A DNA stretch of 64,000 nucleotides. It comes from Pseudogymnoascus destructans. Lineage: Eukaryota > Ascomycota > Leotiomycetes > Thelebolales > Thelebolaceae. The notes beneath the pieces are model-generated. The model saw nothing but the letters and a program-made list of their open reading frames with translations. It had not been told where the DNA came from and searched no databases. The position numbers and the translations under genes were made by a program. This document shows positions 31,473-43,590 of the stretch, one piece after another. Where the stretch lies: positions 372,001 through 436,000 of the forward strand of contig NW_020167540.1 of assembly GCF_001641265.1 (NCBI RefSeq), written 5' to 3'. Each line of letters starts with the position of its first letter. Within the stretch, counting starts at the first letter, position 1.

Positions 31473-32585
31473 GGGGGGTTTGTTGATATGTTAGAGAGGG
31501 CCGAGGGAAAGAGCTGTAACGGTCGAGGAACTCCGTACTTATAGAGAAAAAAACTACTGCCTTGGTGGAAAGAAAGCTCTTGCGTGGTACATATCATCAT
31601 GTTTCCCTGCTGCTGATTTAAGATGTTATGTAGCATGCGGTTGGTCGGGAGGAGCGGCGCTCGTTCGAGGCCAGCCTTATTGAAGGGCCATTTCTGGGCC
31701 ATGGCGGTATTTGAGCAGGAGTCCGTAACCGTCCAACAGTCACAGGAGGCATGCTACGTGCATGGCAGTTAAGGAAATTCCTTGCTTCTGCTAGTGGCCT
31801 TGGGTGGGTTCACTGCAATGCAACTGAATAGGATGAAGTGAGTCAGCCAGCGCCAAATTCTGCGCGTGAACTGTTGGTCGCCTTATTCCCTTTAAGCAGC
31901 AACCAAGCAGCAATAACAGAAACAGGCTAGGCTCATGTGCCCATAATCTGAAAATGACGGGTGATGGTGTAGGAAGAACGGTTGGATGCTACACTTTTCA
32001 CAAGGGAGACCACTCATCAGGTGGAGCCAGAGCTAGGGAGCGATTAAAGCTATGAATATCCTAGTGAGAATCACATCTATTGAAAATCGAAAGGACCACA
32101 CGGAGACATTCCACTCTTGCACAATCATATGACATAAACCCTGCCTTCCAACAGTATAAACGCTATCCATCTCACGTTAATGGTCTGCATCCCCCACACT
32201 GTTGCATTGTGAATTGGTCTAGCTAGGATTTCCCCCAAAACTGTCTTGTAGATATGTGCTTCTCCCCGTGTTGTTTGCATGATGCACCAACAAACCCTTG
32301 ATCACTCAGCCCATGCGTAATGCTGCATGGCGATGGGCTGCTGGTAATCCTGAACGAAGGAGAATCGGCTTTCCTCAACTCCCCGGCCGTTGTTGGTTTC
32401 AGGGGGGTTGGTCTTCCATTGACATGATGGGCAAAGAATTGAGGAATATATAAGGGCGTGCGATTCCCCAGAAGTTCAATCACAACCTCTCCAGTCTTCA
32501 AATCATCACTCATCCTCAAGCTTCTTACTTTTGTCCATATTTCCCATCTCTCATATCAAGCACCTACCAACACTCTACGTTGATC
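31473..32585. other. Intergenic, no gene supported
   Basis: Promoter-like DNA between divergent genes. I see no repeat or transposon relic. Confidence 0.45.
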
Positions 32586-35104
32586 ATGGCTCCAACAGAG
32601 ATGATTCAAGTCGGCCTTCCACTGCACAGTCCACGGCCAGCCTCCCCACCCAAGACCCCGACGATGAGCGACGAGGATGCTAGTGAGATTTTCACAGCTA
32701 TGAAGATGCATCCCACGTCTCCAAACCCTCACTATTATCGGTCTGAATTGCTGCCTTTCGCCCAACAGTTCTTAGACGTTCTCAAGTCTCTCAATTCCAC
32801 GCAGAGCGCCCCTGCAGCCCTTGCTGCCGCAGACGAAGTTAAAGCCGAAGACCCTCCAGAGACATACAAGACAGTCAATGAAGTGTAAGTCTTCCTGTCG
32901 CTGAGGCCTTCCCCTGGCTCACAAGATACTGGTGCAGTTGGGATGAAAAGGCGTGCAAGTATGTCATCGAGGAACAACACCAACCGGAAGAAAAAGTTGA
33001 TGGACTGGATCGATACGTTTTGATAGAGCGCAGGCGTATTAGTTGGTATGTCCTCCCCACAAATAGTACCTGCTAACGGAAGTTTCCAGTCAAGAAAACC
33101 GAAATACCAGTGGTCTATATTGACATCAAGTCGAAATTGCTCCGAGATACCTTGAGAGTTATACTTGCACAAGCTCCTGAGATTAGTCTCAACGAGAAAA
33201 GCCTCTCCGTAAGCATGCCCTATCCAACAATCACGATCGACTTTCTCACTTCTTCAAAAGGTCGAGCGAAATATCCTCTTCCACTATCTCCCAGATCTCG
33301 AGGCGTCCCGCAAATGGAATCGCGTTGATCCCCAGGACAGCATCATCCGGGAGCACATTGCCCTCCTTATCAATCATATTAATTTATCCTACAAGGATAC
33401 GAAAGTACGGCTTGTTTCATTGTTGAAAACCGGAGAGATAACTTACGACCTACTACCGTTTCTTTTCAAGCCAAACGAATTTGTGTATACCACTTGCCGC
33501 GGGACGAAAAGCCCACGATGCATCAGATTCGAATCTGGCGAAGCGAAAGTAACCGCAGATGGAGTTGAATATTTCCACATCAAAGGAAAGTATTTGGAAT
33601 TTGACGGGAAGATGCTTGGGAAAGTTCCAATCGAAACTGCAATTCTCGGGTTCCGCGGATTGAGAAATATCAACTCTCTCGAGGCATTTCCTCTCCAATA
33701 TCACGAAACAGAGAAGAGCATCAGAGAAACACTTGTCAAATGCGGTCGCAAGTTCTGCTTCTCTTTAATCGGGACCCAACATCGGCAATATAGAGGCAGG
33801 GCCTTTCAGATGAAGAAAAAGAAACCCGTTGAGATATTTATCAACAGTAGAATTATGGTTGATGCCGCATCATTTCAGGAGATCAATCCCAACTACACCA
33901 GACCAAGCATCTTCAAGAGCTCTGACAGTATTGATTTGTGGCTAATATTAGATGCGGCTTCTAGCAACCAGATCGATGAATCGGCTATGAAGAGCAGTAT
34001 GGACCTTGATGCGCTGACCGATGAAGATTTTCTAATCTGTAGCCCGACTGTGCTGGGCTTCAGTCTGAATGACAAATTATGGTGTAAGACATGTGCTCTG
34101 CTGTTGCGACATTGCTGATCACGTACTAGTGGAATTTGCGGTTGCAGACATTTCGAAAATTTCCTGGAATGAGTCACTCTTCAATCAAGTGGCTATACCG
34201 TCTAGGTCAAAGAAGCTCATTGAAGCTCTGACCACGTTCCAGTCTGGTGGACAAGCTAAATATACGTTTGATGATTTTGTGGAGGGAAAAGGCCGTGGCT
34301 TGATTATGCTACTCTAGTATGTTCACGGTAGTAACGATCGACGTGTATAAGTCTAACATCTTTGATAGTGGTCCACCAGGTGTAGGAAAGACAATGACAG
34401 CAGAAGGGCTGTCGGAACACCTCAAGAGGCCTCTGTACACAGTAAGCACTTCCATATCAATCTGGCAAAGGCTTGTACTGACTTAGTGAGGTCTCTGCCG
34501 GAAACTTAAGCAAGGATGCGAAACATCTCGAGGTGCAATTGTGTGAGATGTTTGAAGTTGCAGAAAACTGGAAAGCTTTACTTCTCCTCAATGAAGCTGA
34601 CGACTTTCTGTGCAAGCGCTCATATGACTCTAATCACAACTCTCTTGTCTCGGTCTTTTTACGGAAGCTCGAGTATTATAAGGGCATTATGTTACTTACC
34701 ATGAACCAGGTCAGAGACTTTGATGAAGCAGTGCAGAGCAGCACATTGGTGTTAAGGACAGCCCCTTAGGCGTTGATACGAGAAAAGCGATCTGGAGGAC
34801 CTTTCTCGAGAGGGCAAAAACAGAGAACGGGAATGCAGCGTATAGTGACAAGCAGTTGAACATCCTGGCCAAGCACAGTCTCAATGGTAGACAGGCAAGT
34901 GTTCCAGGTACCCTCGAATAGAGTTATTTTGCTGATACTGTCGCACAGATTAAGAACGCAGTGCGTTCAGCACATGCCATAGCAAGCAGCGATGGTACAC
35001 ACCTATGCTATTCTCATTTAGAGAACGTCCTCGAGGTTGGAAAGGAGTTTGAAAATGATTTCAGAGGATCAGGAGAGATGGCAAACATGCTCTCCTACGC
35101 CTGA
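32586..35104 (+). pseudogene. AAA+ ATPase (DUF7025-type fungal family), degenerate
   Basis: Exons recognised: 32586-32884, 32938-~33043, 33090-33208, 33261-34083, 34130-34316, 34369-34441, 34491-34894, 34949-35104. The N-terminal half is the family's lead domain (WDEKACKYVIEEQHQPEEKV ... LLINHINLSYKDTKVRL). The AAA core has Walker A YGPPGVGKT, but Walker B reads LLLLNEADDFL (Asn for the usual Asp), and sensor 1 is MNQ rather than TNR. The arginine-finger region is destroyed by a one-base frameshift near 34740, after which frame 3 resumes (PLGVDTRKAIWRTFLERAK). The exon 2/3 junction also fails to keep frame. The intron after 34894 has a GC donor (GCAAGT). A catalytically dead relic is the simplest reading. 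Confidence 0.8.
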
Positions 35105-36061
35105 TCTGTCAATTAGTCGAACGAGGCTGCATGGCTTATCCTAAAGCAGCTGAATTTTATTTGTACTCCGTACGCTGCTCATCCATGACTTGATTCCCGA
35201 GTCAATGTCGGCGACCAGTTGGTTCCAGCATTGAAATTTTGTCATGATAAACCCACAGACGTGGATGATTGCAGCAGCTCACACTCCGCCGCCATCGGGA
35301 TGCTACTATAGCGAAGTCGCTCACACTCCGCCGCCATCGGGATGCTACTATAGCGAAGTCGCTCCGTCTTCCTCGCGCGGATATCACGTACTCCGTTGCG
35401 CAGTGGATTCGTGAATGCGCGGCCCCTCCATTAATGAGGTGCCGCGCATCCACGATCCATATACACAGCGTACACTACGGCGCCAAAAGCAGAATAGAAG
35501 AAGCTAGTGGCCCCGAACAAGCATGAATTCATCAGCAAGTCTATGGTCTTTCGGGCGCACAGGTGTCAAGAGCTCCCGTTTCTATATCCCACATATTTAA
35601 AGTTGATGTAGTAGTCCACAGTGCGCCCGTCAGTACTACGTATATTGGTGGATCCGTGGATCGCGGCCCGTCAATTTAGTGAGGGGCCGCAAGTCTTGAT
35701 CAGCACTCACGGCCCCAGAGTGGATCCGTGGATGATCGATACTATTGGGAGGGATGGATTCATTCTGAACCAACTTCCGTAATTACCATCATCCTCAAGG
35801 ATGGAGTCGATTGCAAGGATAAGTCAGTGGCTACCTGGTGTGGGTTCATTGAGACCGTCGGGTGAGACCATCGGGTGGTGCCCCTCAAGCGTGGGATGTC
35901 AGAATTACCGTTTCTAGAGAGATAAGATCTCTGACATTTTTGCATAGTCGTAGCTTGCCATGAAATGCCAGTGACAGTCTACGACTATCCATTTCTAGTT
36001 GTAACTCTCAAAATTACAAGGGACATCACACCTCTCTGTGCCTAATAGACTCTATCGCAAC
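35105..36061. repeat. Intergenic repeats and hairpins
   Basis: A 42-bp unit (CACACTCCGCCGCCATCGGG...GCGAAGTCGCT) occurs twice in tandem at 35280-35363. Two related hairpins follow: one around 35411-35457 (GCGCGGCCCCTC...GAGGTGCCGCGC) and one at 35660-35690 (GCGGCCC...GGGGCCGC), with GTGGATCCGTGGAT at 35649 and 35723. Probably non-autonomous mobile element debris; no reading frame supported. Confidence 0.6.
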
Positions 36062-36402
36062 ATGAGCAACGTACGAAAACGCCAAAGCCAGAATGCATCT
36101 AGAAGGAGAAGCACTTTGACCAACAAGGCCTATGAGTACGCGGAATTATACGGCGCAGATGTTGCCTTGGTCATCTATCAGAAAGGGCGCTATTATACTT
36201 ACGTATCTCCTGGCAACCCATGTTTTCCACCATCCAAGAAAGAAATTGTAGGCTCTCTTCTGACTTCGATGACATTTTACTAATTGGTGGCAAGATGAAT
36301 TCTTTTCCAATCCCTATAAATATGTTGCCACATGACGCCGACACGAAATGCCAATGGAAACGCAATCCAGAAGATCCAGAGCAAGTGGGGAGTAGAGAGT
36401 AG
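36062..36402 (+). CDS. Small MADS-box-like (SRF-type) protein
   Basis: ATG 36062; exons 36062-36247 and 36295-36402 with a 47-bp intron (GTAGGC...GGCAAG); 97 aa. Residues ~4-50 (RKRQSQNASRRRSTLTNKAY, EYAELYGADVALVIYQKGRY) match the MADS-box pattern of a basic N-terminus, a KA-x-E/L-...-DVA-L-I helix-strand and a Y-x-Y end. The rest is a short Pro-rich tail. There is no I/K-domain or activation region, so it is a stand-alone domain of the kind expanded in some fungi. Role as a DNA-binding regulator is inferred. The next gene is the hAT element inserted at 36655. Confidence 0.7.
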
Positions 36403-36663
36403 GGGTGCGCAGATACGAATGTTGCCACGGCGTTAAGAAGACGGGATGAGGCCCTCACCCCCATGACGTTGCTATGGTTGGCTCTAGATAGTGCAGAGAT
36501 TGTACAAGCGACTTCATTTCATATCTGGTGTCGTTCATAAGTCAGGCTCTGAGTCCTCGCCTGAATCAGGACAGGACATCTCATTAAATTTTAAGACTGC
36601 TGTCTTGCATTTTTCGAAACCTGCCTATTTAAATGTGAAGAAGAGACTGCCAACCAGTGTTGC

Positions 36664-36783
36664 CCGAGTAGTACTCGCCGTGAGTAGTACTCGCCGAGTA
36701 CCCGAGTACTACTGTACTCGGGTGATATTTTTGAGTACTCGGTGAGTCCCCGAGTACTACTCCGAGTACTCCGAGTACTGCCA
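36664..36783. repeat. hAT subterminal GAGTAC repeats
   Basis: At least eight CGAGTA/GAGTAC/GTACTC units occur within 120 bp. Such subterminal repeats are the usual transposase binding sites of hAT elements. Confidence 0.75.
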
Positions 36784-36874
36784 AGCCCTTGGCAAAGAGG
36801 GGTAATATAGATCGTAGAATAGAATAGATAATTGAAGCTTTCTTCCACTTGAGCGTTCTGTATTGCTTCCTACA

Positions 36875-39800
36875 ATGAGTGACTCTTCGCTATCGCCGGT
36901 GCCGGCTGAGTATCAGTCTGATGCTTTAGAGCTGCCGCCCCTTATTCCGATGCTGATGCCGCATATGCCTCTAAGACTTCAATTACCTGAGTCTACGTCA
37001 ATCCTCTTTTTAAAAGGGCTATTCTACCGTACTTTATTAGATACAATACCTGCTAGAGTCCAATACCAATGCCTTCAAACCGATTGTAACTATATGCCGA
37101 GCCAGCCACTAAAGAGCCAGACAACGAGTAATCTTTGGAAGCATCTTAAAAAGATGCACCCATCTGTATACAGAATACGAGAAGCTATCCTCCTCAATTA
37201 GAAGCTCGTCAACGCCGTCTACTTCTGCTTCTGCTTCTGCTTCTACTTCTACTTCTGCTTCTGCTTTTTTCCAGCCCCGCCAAGCACCTAATAACGCACC
37301 AAGCTCGTCGAAATATAGAGAGCTTATACTCTCTTTTGTGGTATCAAATAACCTACCGCTACGCCTTGTAGAAAGCCACTCATTCCGGCAATTAGTTCAT
37401 CATCTAAACCCTACTGTTTTAACAGTAGGTAGAACTACAATCGGACGGGATCTATATCGTCTATTCTGCTATCATAAAGCACGGCTTCAAGTAGAGCTAC
37501 AGCAGCATGTTATAAATGGTGGACGACTATCCATAACAACTGATACTTGGTCTGCTCGGAACTACTCTGAATACGCAGCAGTTACTGTACACTGGATAAA
37601 TGACAATTGGCAAATGAGAACTACGATACTTGACGTTATACACCTTCAAGAGCCGATCCACTCTGGTGAATACCTTGCTGAACAGATGATGAGTGTAACA
37701 GATGATTATAATATCACGCCTGCTATCTTCACAGTTACAAGAGATAATGCGTCATCGAATACAACAATGCTATTAGAGTATGAGAGACTGGCATCAATAG
37801 CCCCTACTTCCTTGAAACAACCATGGGCTTTTACAGCAAAAGCAGGAGACGTACGCTGTATTGGGCATATTATCAACATTGCTGTTCAAGCTGCTTTAGC
37901 TTCCTTAAAGGCAACGCCTGACGAAAGGGTAGAGGCATACCGGCTTGAGGTTGGGGCTGCACGAATACCAACTGGAATATCAACTGCTGCTGAATACGAA
38001 ATTATAACTGTTCTTGCAAAGCTACGGCGTCATATATATGTGTTTCGGAACCGCCGTGGGTGGAAAGATGCCTTGAAGAGTCAGTGTAAAGCTATAGGTA
38101 TTCAAGTCCGTCAGTTAACACTTGATATGCCAGTCTGCTGGAGCTCAACTTATCAAATGATCGATATAGCTTTAAAGCTTCAGGCTCCGATTACAGCTTT
38201 ATGTGCATCACAGCAACTTGATATTAGTATGAGGAATATTGCTTTAACAACAATAGATTGGGCTACATTACATGACTTATTGAAGCTATTCCATATCTTC
38301 GTCCGCCCAATGTAATGGTGGGTGCACCAGATATGAGAATCTAGCCACCCAAGGAAGGGATGAATTTACTAAGACAACACACTGTCTTAGGAAACAGAGC
38401 CAAAGGGTTGTAGCTTAGACTATTCCACAACGCAGCAATCAGGTGTATGATGTGGTGAAGTGGTTTAGACAAGTTGCAACAAATGTTGAGTCTGAGAACT
38501 CAGGGGTAAGTCAGAGGTTAGCACCTCACTGACTTTTCAAAAAACAGAGAATAACAAGATCAATGCTTGGAAGCTTGGAAAAGACGTAGAAGTATGTGCT
38601 AGTCGATTTACTGTATTGCCTGCTTGCCCTTTCTTAAGGAAAGGGCAATCCTATTTATGCCAAAGGAGTGTAGTTCTCTCATTTTCCATGACTTTCCATG
38701 ACTAACCAGGCTTGGTAAATGTATTAGAAATCAAGTGCGACCCACAACTAGCTTGCTAATCATGTAGTGAACGTAAGAGAATCCCATAGAACCATCTCTT
38801 GGGTTCCTAGCCTATAGGAAGTGAAAAGGAGGTCCAAGGTCAGAGTACCTATAGACAAATTATGTCATAACTTAACCAATCTTGTGGGTAACTAAGGAGC
38901 GATGACGTGTAATGAATCATAGAGGGTTGTAGAAGCTTCTAGAGCTATCGTTCATGTTACTAGGCCTCTAGTTGGTAGAGATATGCCATGTGGTAGTATT
39001 GGCCCACCCCCTTAAGGAGGAGATTTTCTTAATAACTTGTTCAATGAGTGTCCAAATGATATGCCGTGATGTATGTAGCATAAACAGATGTAGTAGAAGA
39101 GTTTGCAGCAATCGTTGAGTAGTATTGCTTCTGTTGTTGGTGTGATAAGCCAAGATATGTATGGTGACTTGTAGGTTTGAGGAGGAGATTTCTAAGTTTG
39201 CTCTTGAGTTTGATAGCAAACTGAGTGCAACGAATGTCAGTATGACACCCAACCGAGAAGCTACAGGGCTCTTCTTACCCAACTCTCAACTACGCTGTTC
39301 CGCAGTATATGAGAATGATTAAGAAGCTTGAAGATATAAGAAGTGAGCTACCAGAACAGAGCCCAATTGCTACTGCTTCTTTAATTGCATTAAAGAAGCT
39401 TAATGATTACTATACTCTAGCTACAAATCAGCAACAGAGTCACTCTACAATTGCTACAATTTGTGATCCTTGGTATAACTTCAACGTCTTCAATATTATA
39501 TGGAAAGACAGCACACACTCAACTAGGAAGAATAGGGCAAAAGCACAGTGGCAGGACTGCTTCTATCGATATTCAGGCCGCGAGTCTGATATTCAAGCGG
39601 CAAATGAAGCTGAGGATGAGGATCTAGATACAGAGCAAGCTATGAATATTGATATAGACTCAGAAGATGAGCTATACGTATCACAAAGCCGCCACGATAT
39701 TGAGCCAGAATGGAAGCGATGGATGAAGGAGCCAACAGTTGGTAGGAATACAGATATTCTCAAGTATTGGCAGAGTAAGCAATACCAATATCCATTGATT

Positions 39801-40007
39801 GCTTCTATTGCGAAGGATCACCTAGCTATTCCAGCTACCTCAGCAGACTCAGAACAAGTATTTAGTGTTGGCGGTGATATTATCACAAAGAAACGGAACC
39901 GATTGTCGCCTTCTACACTTAGATATCTGCTTTGCTTACGGAATTGGGGTGTTTTATCACAAGGCGACAACGAAGACAGCGGCGACGATACAGACAATAA
40001 GAGTTAG
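36875..40007 (+). pseudogene. hAT transposase, frameshifted and LTR-interrupted
   Basis: ATG 36875. The N-terminal BED-type finger (QCLQTDCNYMP ... LWKHLKKMH) is followed by a one-base shift near 37180 into a Ser/Thr-rich linker encoded by a TCTGCT microsatellite. The catalytic region is next (ELQ...GGRLSITTDTWSARNYSEY, FTVTRDNASSN). At 38310 the frame is broken by the family B solo LTR and resumes at 39253. The C-terminal dimerisation block is complete (YPLIASIAKDHLAIPATSAD, SEQVFSVGGDIITKKRNRL), to a stop at 40007. Removing the LTR and one CCCAA restores continuity at that point. Not functional as it stands. Confidence 0.88.
38311..39247 (+). mobile_element. Solo LTR, family B (937 bp) in hAT
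   Basis: TGTAATGGTGGGTGCACC...GTCAGTATGACA with CCCAA on both sides (38306-38310, 39248-39252). It contains the inverted pair GCCCTTTC...GAAAGGGC. Nearly identical to 42435-43370 in opposite orientation. Confidence 0.95.
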
Positions 40008-40022
40008 AATAGTATATATATA

Positions 40023-41692
40023 ACGTTGTATAACGAAAGTGCCAAACAAGCGAAAGTGCCAAAATCATGTGGTGACCAACCCCCCCAACTAAATGTTAAA
40101 TTCCTCCACAACAAAACATGCGCCATAAAAATGATGAAAGCAAATTAGTGCTAGCTATCCAAGCTATGCAAAGCGACCCAAATTTGCGCCTTCGAGTTGC
40201 AGCTAGGATCTATTCCGTAGACCACCGCAAGCTATGTCACCGTTTACAAGGCGTACCTTCATGACGCGATATCCAAGCCAACTTACAGAAATTAAGTAAC
40301 CTAGAGGAATCAGTTCTTGTTCAGTATATACTTGACTTAGCTGCTAAAGGGTTCCCTCCTCAGTTGTCTATTGTTGAAGATATGGCAAATCGACTACTTG
40401 CAACACGCGACGCGCCACGCGTCGGGTCACGTTGGGCTTCAAACTTTGTTAAGCGCCATGTAGAGCTCCGGACACGCTTCCAGCGAAAATACGACTACCA
40501 GAGGGCTAAGTGCGAAGATCCAGAAGTCATTCGTGGCTGGTTTGAGCTTGTATGGAACACAATTCTAAAGTATGGCATCAACAATGCAGATATCTACAAC
40601 TTTGATGAGACTGGGTTTATGATGGGCGTCATCTCAAGCGCAATGGTAGTAACGAGCTCAGATGGGCGGGCAAAGGCAAAAAAGGTGCAGCCTGGCAATC
40701 GGGAATGGGTTACAGTAATCCAAGGCGTTAGTTCTCAAGGTTGGGCAGTGCCGCCATTTGTCATTGTGGCAGGTAAAAACCACCTTGCATCTTGGTATGA
40801 GAATAGCGGATTTCCAGCAGATTGGGTAATCGCTGTTACTGAAAATGGCTGGACTACAAACGAGAGAGGTATGGATTGGACTCAGAATTTTGAGAAGCAC
40901 ACAAAGCCCCAGAGTGTTGGTGGTTATCGCTTGTTAGTCCTTGATGGTCATGAGAGCCACCACTCAGACAAGTTTGAGGAGTACTGCAAAGAACACAACA
41001 TTATTATGCTTTGTATGCCTGCTCACTCTTCCCATATACTCCAACCACTTGATGTTGGCTGTTTTGGCCCATTAAAGAGAGCTTACGGTCAGCAAATTGA
41101 AGATATGATGCGGGCTCATATTATTCACATTACTAAGGATGACTTCTTTCCTGCCTTCCACGCTGCATTTAACATTGCAATGACAGAAAACAATATTCAG
41201 GGAGGGTTCCGAGGTGCTGGGCTTCTTCCATTTAGCCCTGAGAGTGTAATATCTACACTTGACCTTAGGTTTAAGACGCCAACACCTCCAACCTCTCGCC
41301 CAAACACCGCTCAACCATGGGTTTCTCAGACACCAAATAACCCAACTGAAGCTGTATCACAGTCTACTTTCATTAAAAACTGAATTGTGCATCATCAAAA
41401 TAGCTCTCCAACCTCAATCTATGCAGCTGTTGACCAGTTTACAAAGGGTGCATCGCAAATAATGCATCAATTAGCATTGTTAAAAGCAGAGAACCAAAAC
41501 CTGCTAAGCAAGCGCCGGAGAGCTAAAAAAACATGACTACAGCAAGGAGGATCACTTAGTCAACAGGTAGCACAGGAGCTACAGGACGAGAGGGACGTTG
41601 TACAGCAAGTAGAGCAAGAAATAAGGGCAAGTAGTGGTCGGAAGCCAAGGGAAGAAACCCATGCACGTCGCTGTGGAAAGTGTGGTGAGACT
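40023..41692 (+). mobile_element. Fot1/pogo copy 2, mutated and 3' truncated
   Basis: The left TIR (ACGTTGTATAACGAAAGTGCC) after TA is a diverged version of the 12779 element. The element inserted into the hAT 3' end. Homology stops at 41692, within the zinc-knuckle region (TGTGGTGAGACTG), and the right TIR is lost. Confidence 0.9.
40119..41692 (+). pseudogene. Fot1/pogo transposase pseudogene
   Basis: Begins MRHKNDESKLVLAIQAMQSD, clearly the sister of the 12877 transposase. TGA at 40262-40264 (from CGA), TGA at 41382-41384 (CGG to TGA) and TGA near 41534 (from CGA) interrupt the frame. All are C-to-T or G-to-A relative to the intact copy. The catalytic motifs (YNFDETGFMMGVI, LVLDGHESHHS, QPLDVGCFG) remain readable between the stops. 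The pattern of C:G to T:A changes fits RIP or methylcytosine deamination. The 3' end is lost. Confidence 0.9.
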
Positions 41693-42280
41693 GCATCCGA
41701 TATCGTGAAATCCTCCTTGAATATCGACTTATGCTAATCTTTTGAATCTTATAGAATGCCTTCAAGAAAGCTCAATTCAATGACAATTGAACAGTGTCGT
41801 GCTCTTCGACAATGGACCGTCAACAAAACACCTTGACCTTCCCAAAAAGATTGTATCGCCTGGTTTTTTGAGAAGTACAACATTCGAATTAGTCAATCTA
41901 CAGTCTCAGAATCCCTTAGCAGCCGATTTATCAACCTTGATGATCCGATTAATACACCAACAATAGGGAAGAGGAACGATACGAATATACGTCGATGGGA
42001 AGTGGCTTGGCCAGATATTGAGGCTATTCTTTTTGAGTGGCAAGAATGAATCGATTCAAAAGGAGGTTTTACAACTGCGGAGATCTTACAAGAGAAGGCA
42101 AAGCGAATTTGGTCACAACTACCACAATATCAAGGGAAGCCTTCGCCAGAGTTTAGCATTGCTTGGATACAGAAATTTTGACTATGTCACAACATCCAGA
42201 ATAGAAAGAGGCAAGGAGAAGGGGCATCAGTCAGTGAGACAGCAGAGGACGAGATGAGGGCTATTCAGACAGTGGCTGCG

Positions 42281-43590
42281 TGTAACGCTGGGTCTTAAAC
42301 GTATAAGACTCACAGAGGTTTCGTTGCGTTGGTTTACTTAACAGAGGAGGCAGGGGATCAGACACAAAGGCTTTCTTAAAACACGTTACTAGTATATAAC
42401 AAATACTGTATTGAGTTGAGCACGAAGCTCCTATTGTCATACTGACATTCGTTGCACTCAGTTTGCTATCAAACTCAAGAGCAAACTTAGAAATCTCCTC
42501 CTCAAACCTACAAGTCACCATACATATCTTGGCTTATCACATCAACAACAGAAGCAATACTACTCAACGATTGCTGCAAACTCTTCTACTACATCTGTTT
42601 ATGCTACATACATCACGGCATATCATTTGGACACTCATTGAACAAGTTATTAAGAAAATCTCCTCCTTAAGGGGGTGGGCCAATACTACCACATGGCATA
42701 TCTCTACCAACTAGAGGCCTAGGAACATGAACGATAGCTCTAGAAGCTTCTACAATCCTCTATGATTCATTACACGTCATCGCTCCTTAGTTACCCACAA
42801 GATTGGTTAAGTTATGACATAATTTGTCTATAGGTACTCTGACCTTGGACCTCCTTTTCACTTCCTATAGGCTAGGAACCCAAGAGATGGTTCTATGGGA
42901 TTCTCTTACGTTCACTACATGATTAGCAAGCTAGTTGTGGGTCGCACTTGATTTCTAATACATTTACCAAGCCTGGTTAGTCATGGAAAGTCATGGAAAA
43001 TGAGAGAACTACACTCCTTTGGCATAAATAGGATTGCCCTTTCCTTAAGAAAGGGCAAGCAGGCAATACAGTAAATCGACTAGCACATACTTCTACGTCT
43101 TTTCCAAGCTTCCAAGCATTGATCTTGTTATTCTCTGTTTTTGAAAAGTCAGTGAGGTGCTAACCTCTGACTTACCCCTGAGTTCCCAGACTCAACATTT
43201 GTTGCAACTTGTCTGAACCACTTCACTACATCACACACCTAATTGCTGCGTTGTGGAATAGTCTAAGCTACAACCCTTTGGCTCTGTTTCCTAAGACAGT
43301 GTGTTGTCTTAGTAAAATCATCCCTTCCTTGGGTGGCTAGATTCTCACATCTGGTGCACCCACCATTACACCTATCTAAGAACTAACTATCTACTTATAT
43401 AGTGGCGTCGTGCCAAATGCCATGAAGGACCATCGTGGTCCATCATGGTCCTGGCCCACACTGGACCACCGTGGTCCTGCGTGGTCCATCACATGATACT
43501 TAACCCCTCTGGACCAATGACTATGATTTCTCACATGCAGTTCCGTAGCCAATCCCCTCCTTAGCACTAGTGGTGGGGTTAGCCGTAACA
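42281..43590 (-). mobile_element. Solo LTR, family A, itself interrupted
   Basis: TGTAACGCTGGGTC...GGGGTTAGCCGTAACA with CTGCG on both sides (42276-42280, 43591-43595). Net length is about 369 bp after removing the nested family B LTR at 42435-43375. It lies in the pogo-like transposase, whose reading frame joins cleanly across the duplication. Confidence 0.93.
42435..43370 (-). mobile_element. Solo LTR, family B (936 bp), nested in family A LTR
   Basis: TGTCATACTGAC...CACCATTACA with CCTAT duplications (42430-42434, 43371-43375). Reverse orientation to the copy at 38311 and nearly identical to it. Confidence 0.95.

Larger units (their letters stand above)
36655..40022 (+). mobile_element. 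hAT transposon, interrupted and 3' truncated
   Basis: It starts with the hAT-type terminus CAGTGTTGCCCGAGTAGTAC (36655). The subterminal 120 bp are packed with GAGTACT/CGAGTA units in both orientations. The transposase is split by a solo LTR (38311-39247). The right terminus is missing because a Fot1 copy starts at 40023. No 8-bp target duplication can therefore be read. Confidence 0.85.

Noticed and set aside
38968..39282. Recurrent ~80-100 aa frame (SNSRANLEISSSNLQVTIHI...) seen at several places as a conserved small protein
   Set aside because: It appears only because the family B LTR is repeated. The frame ends at LTR boundaries and has no start context.
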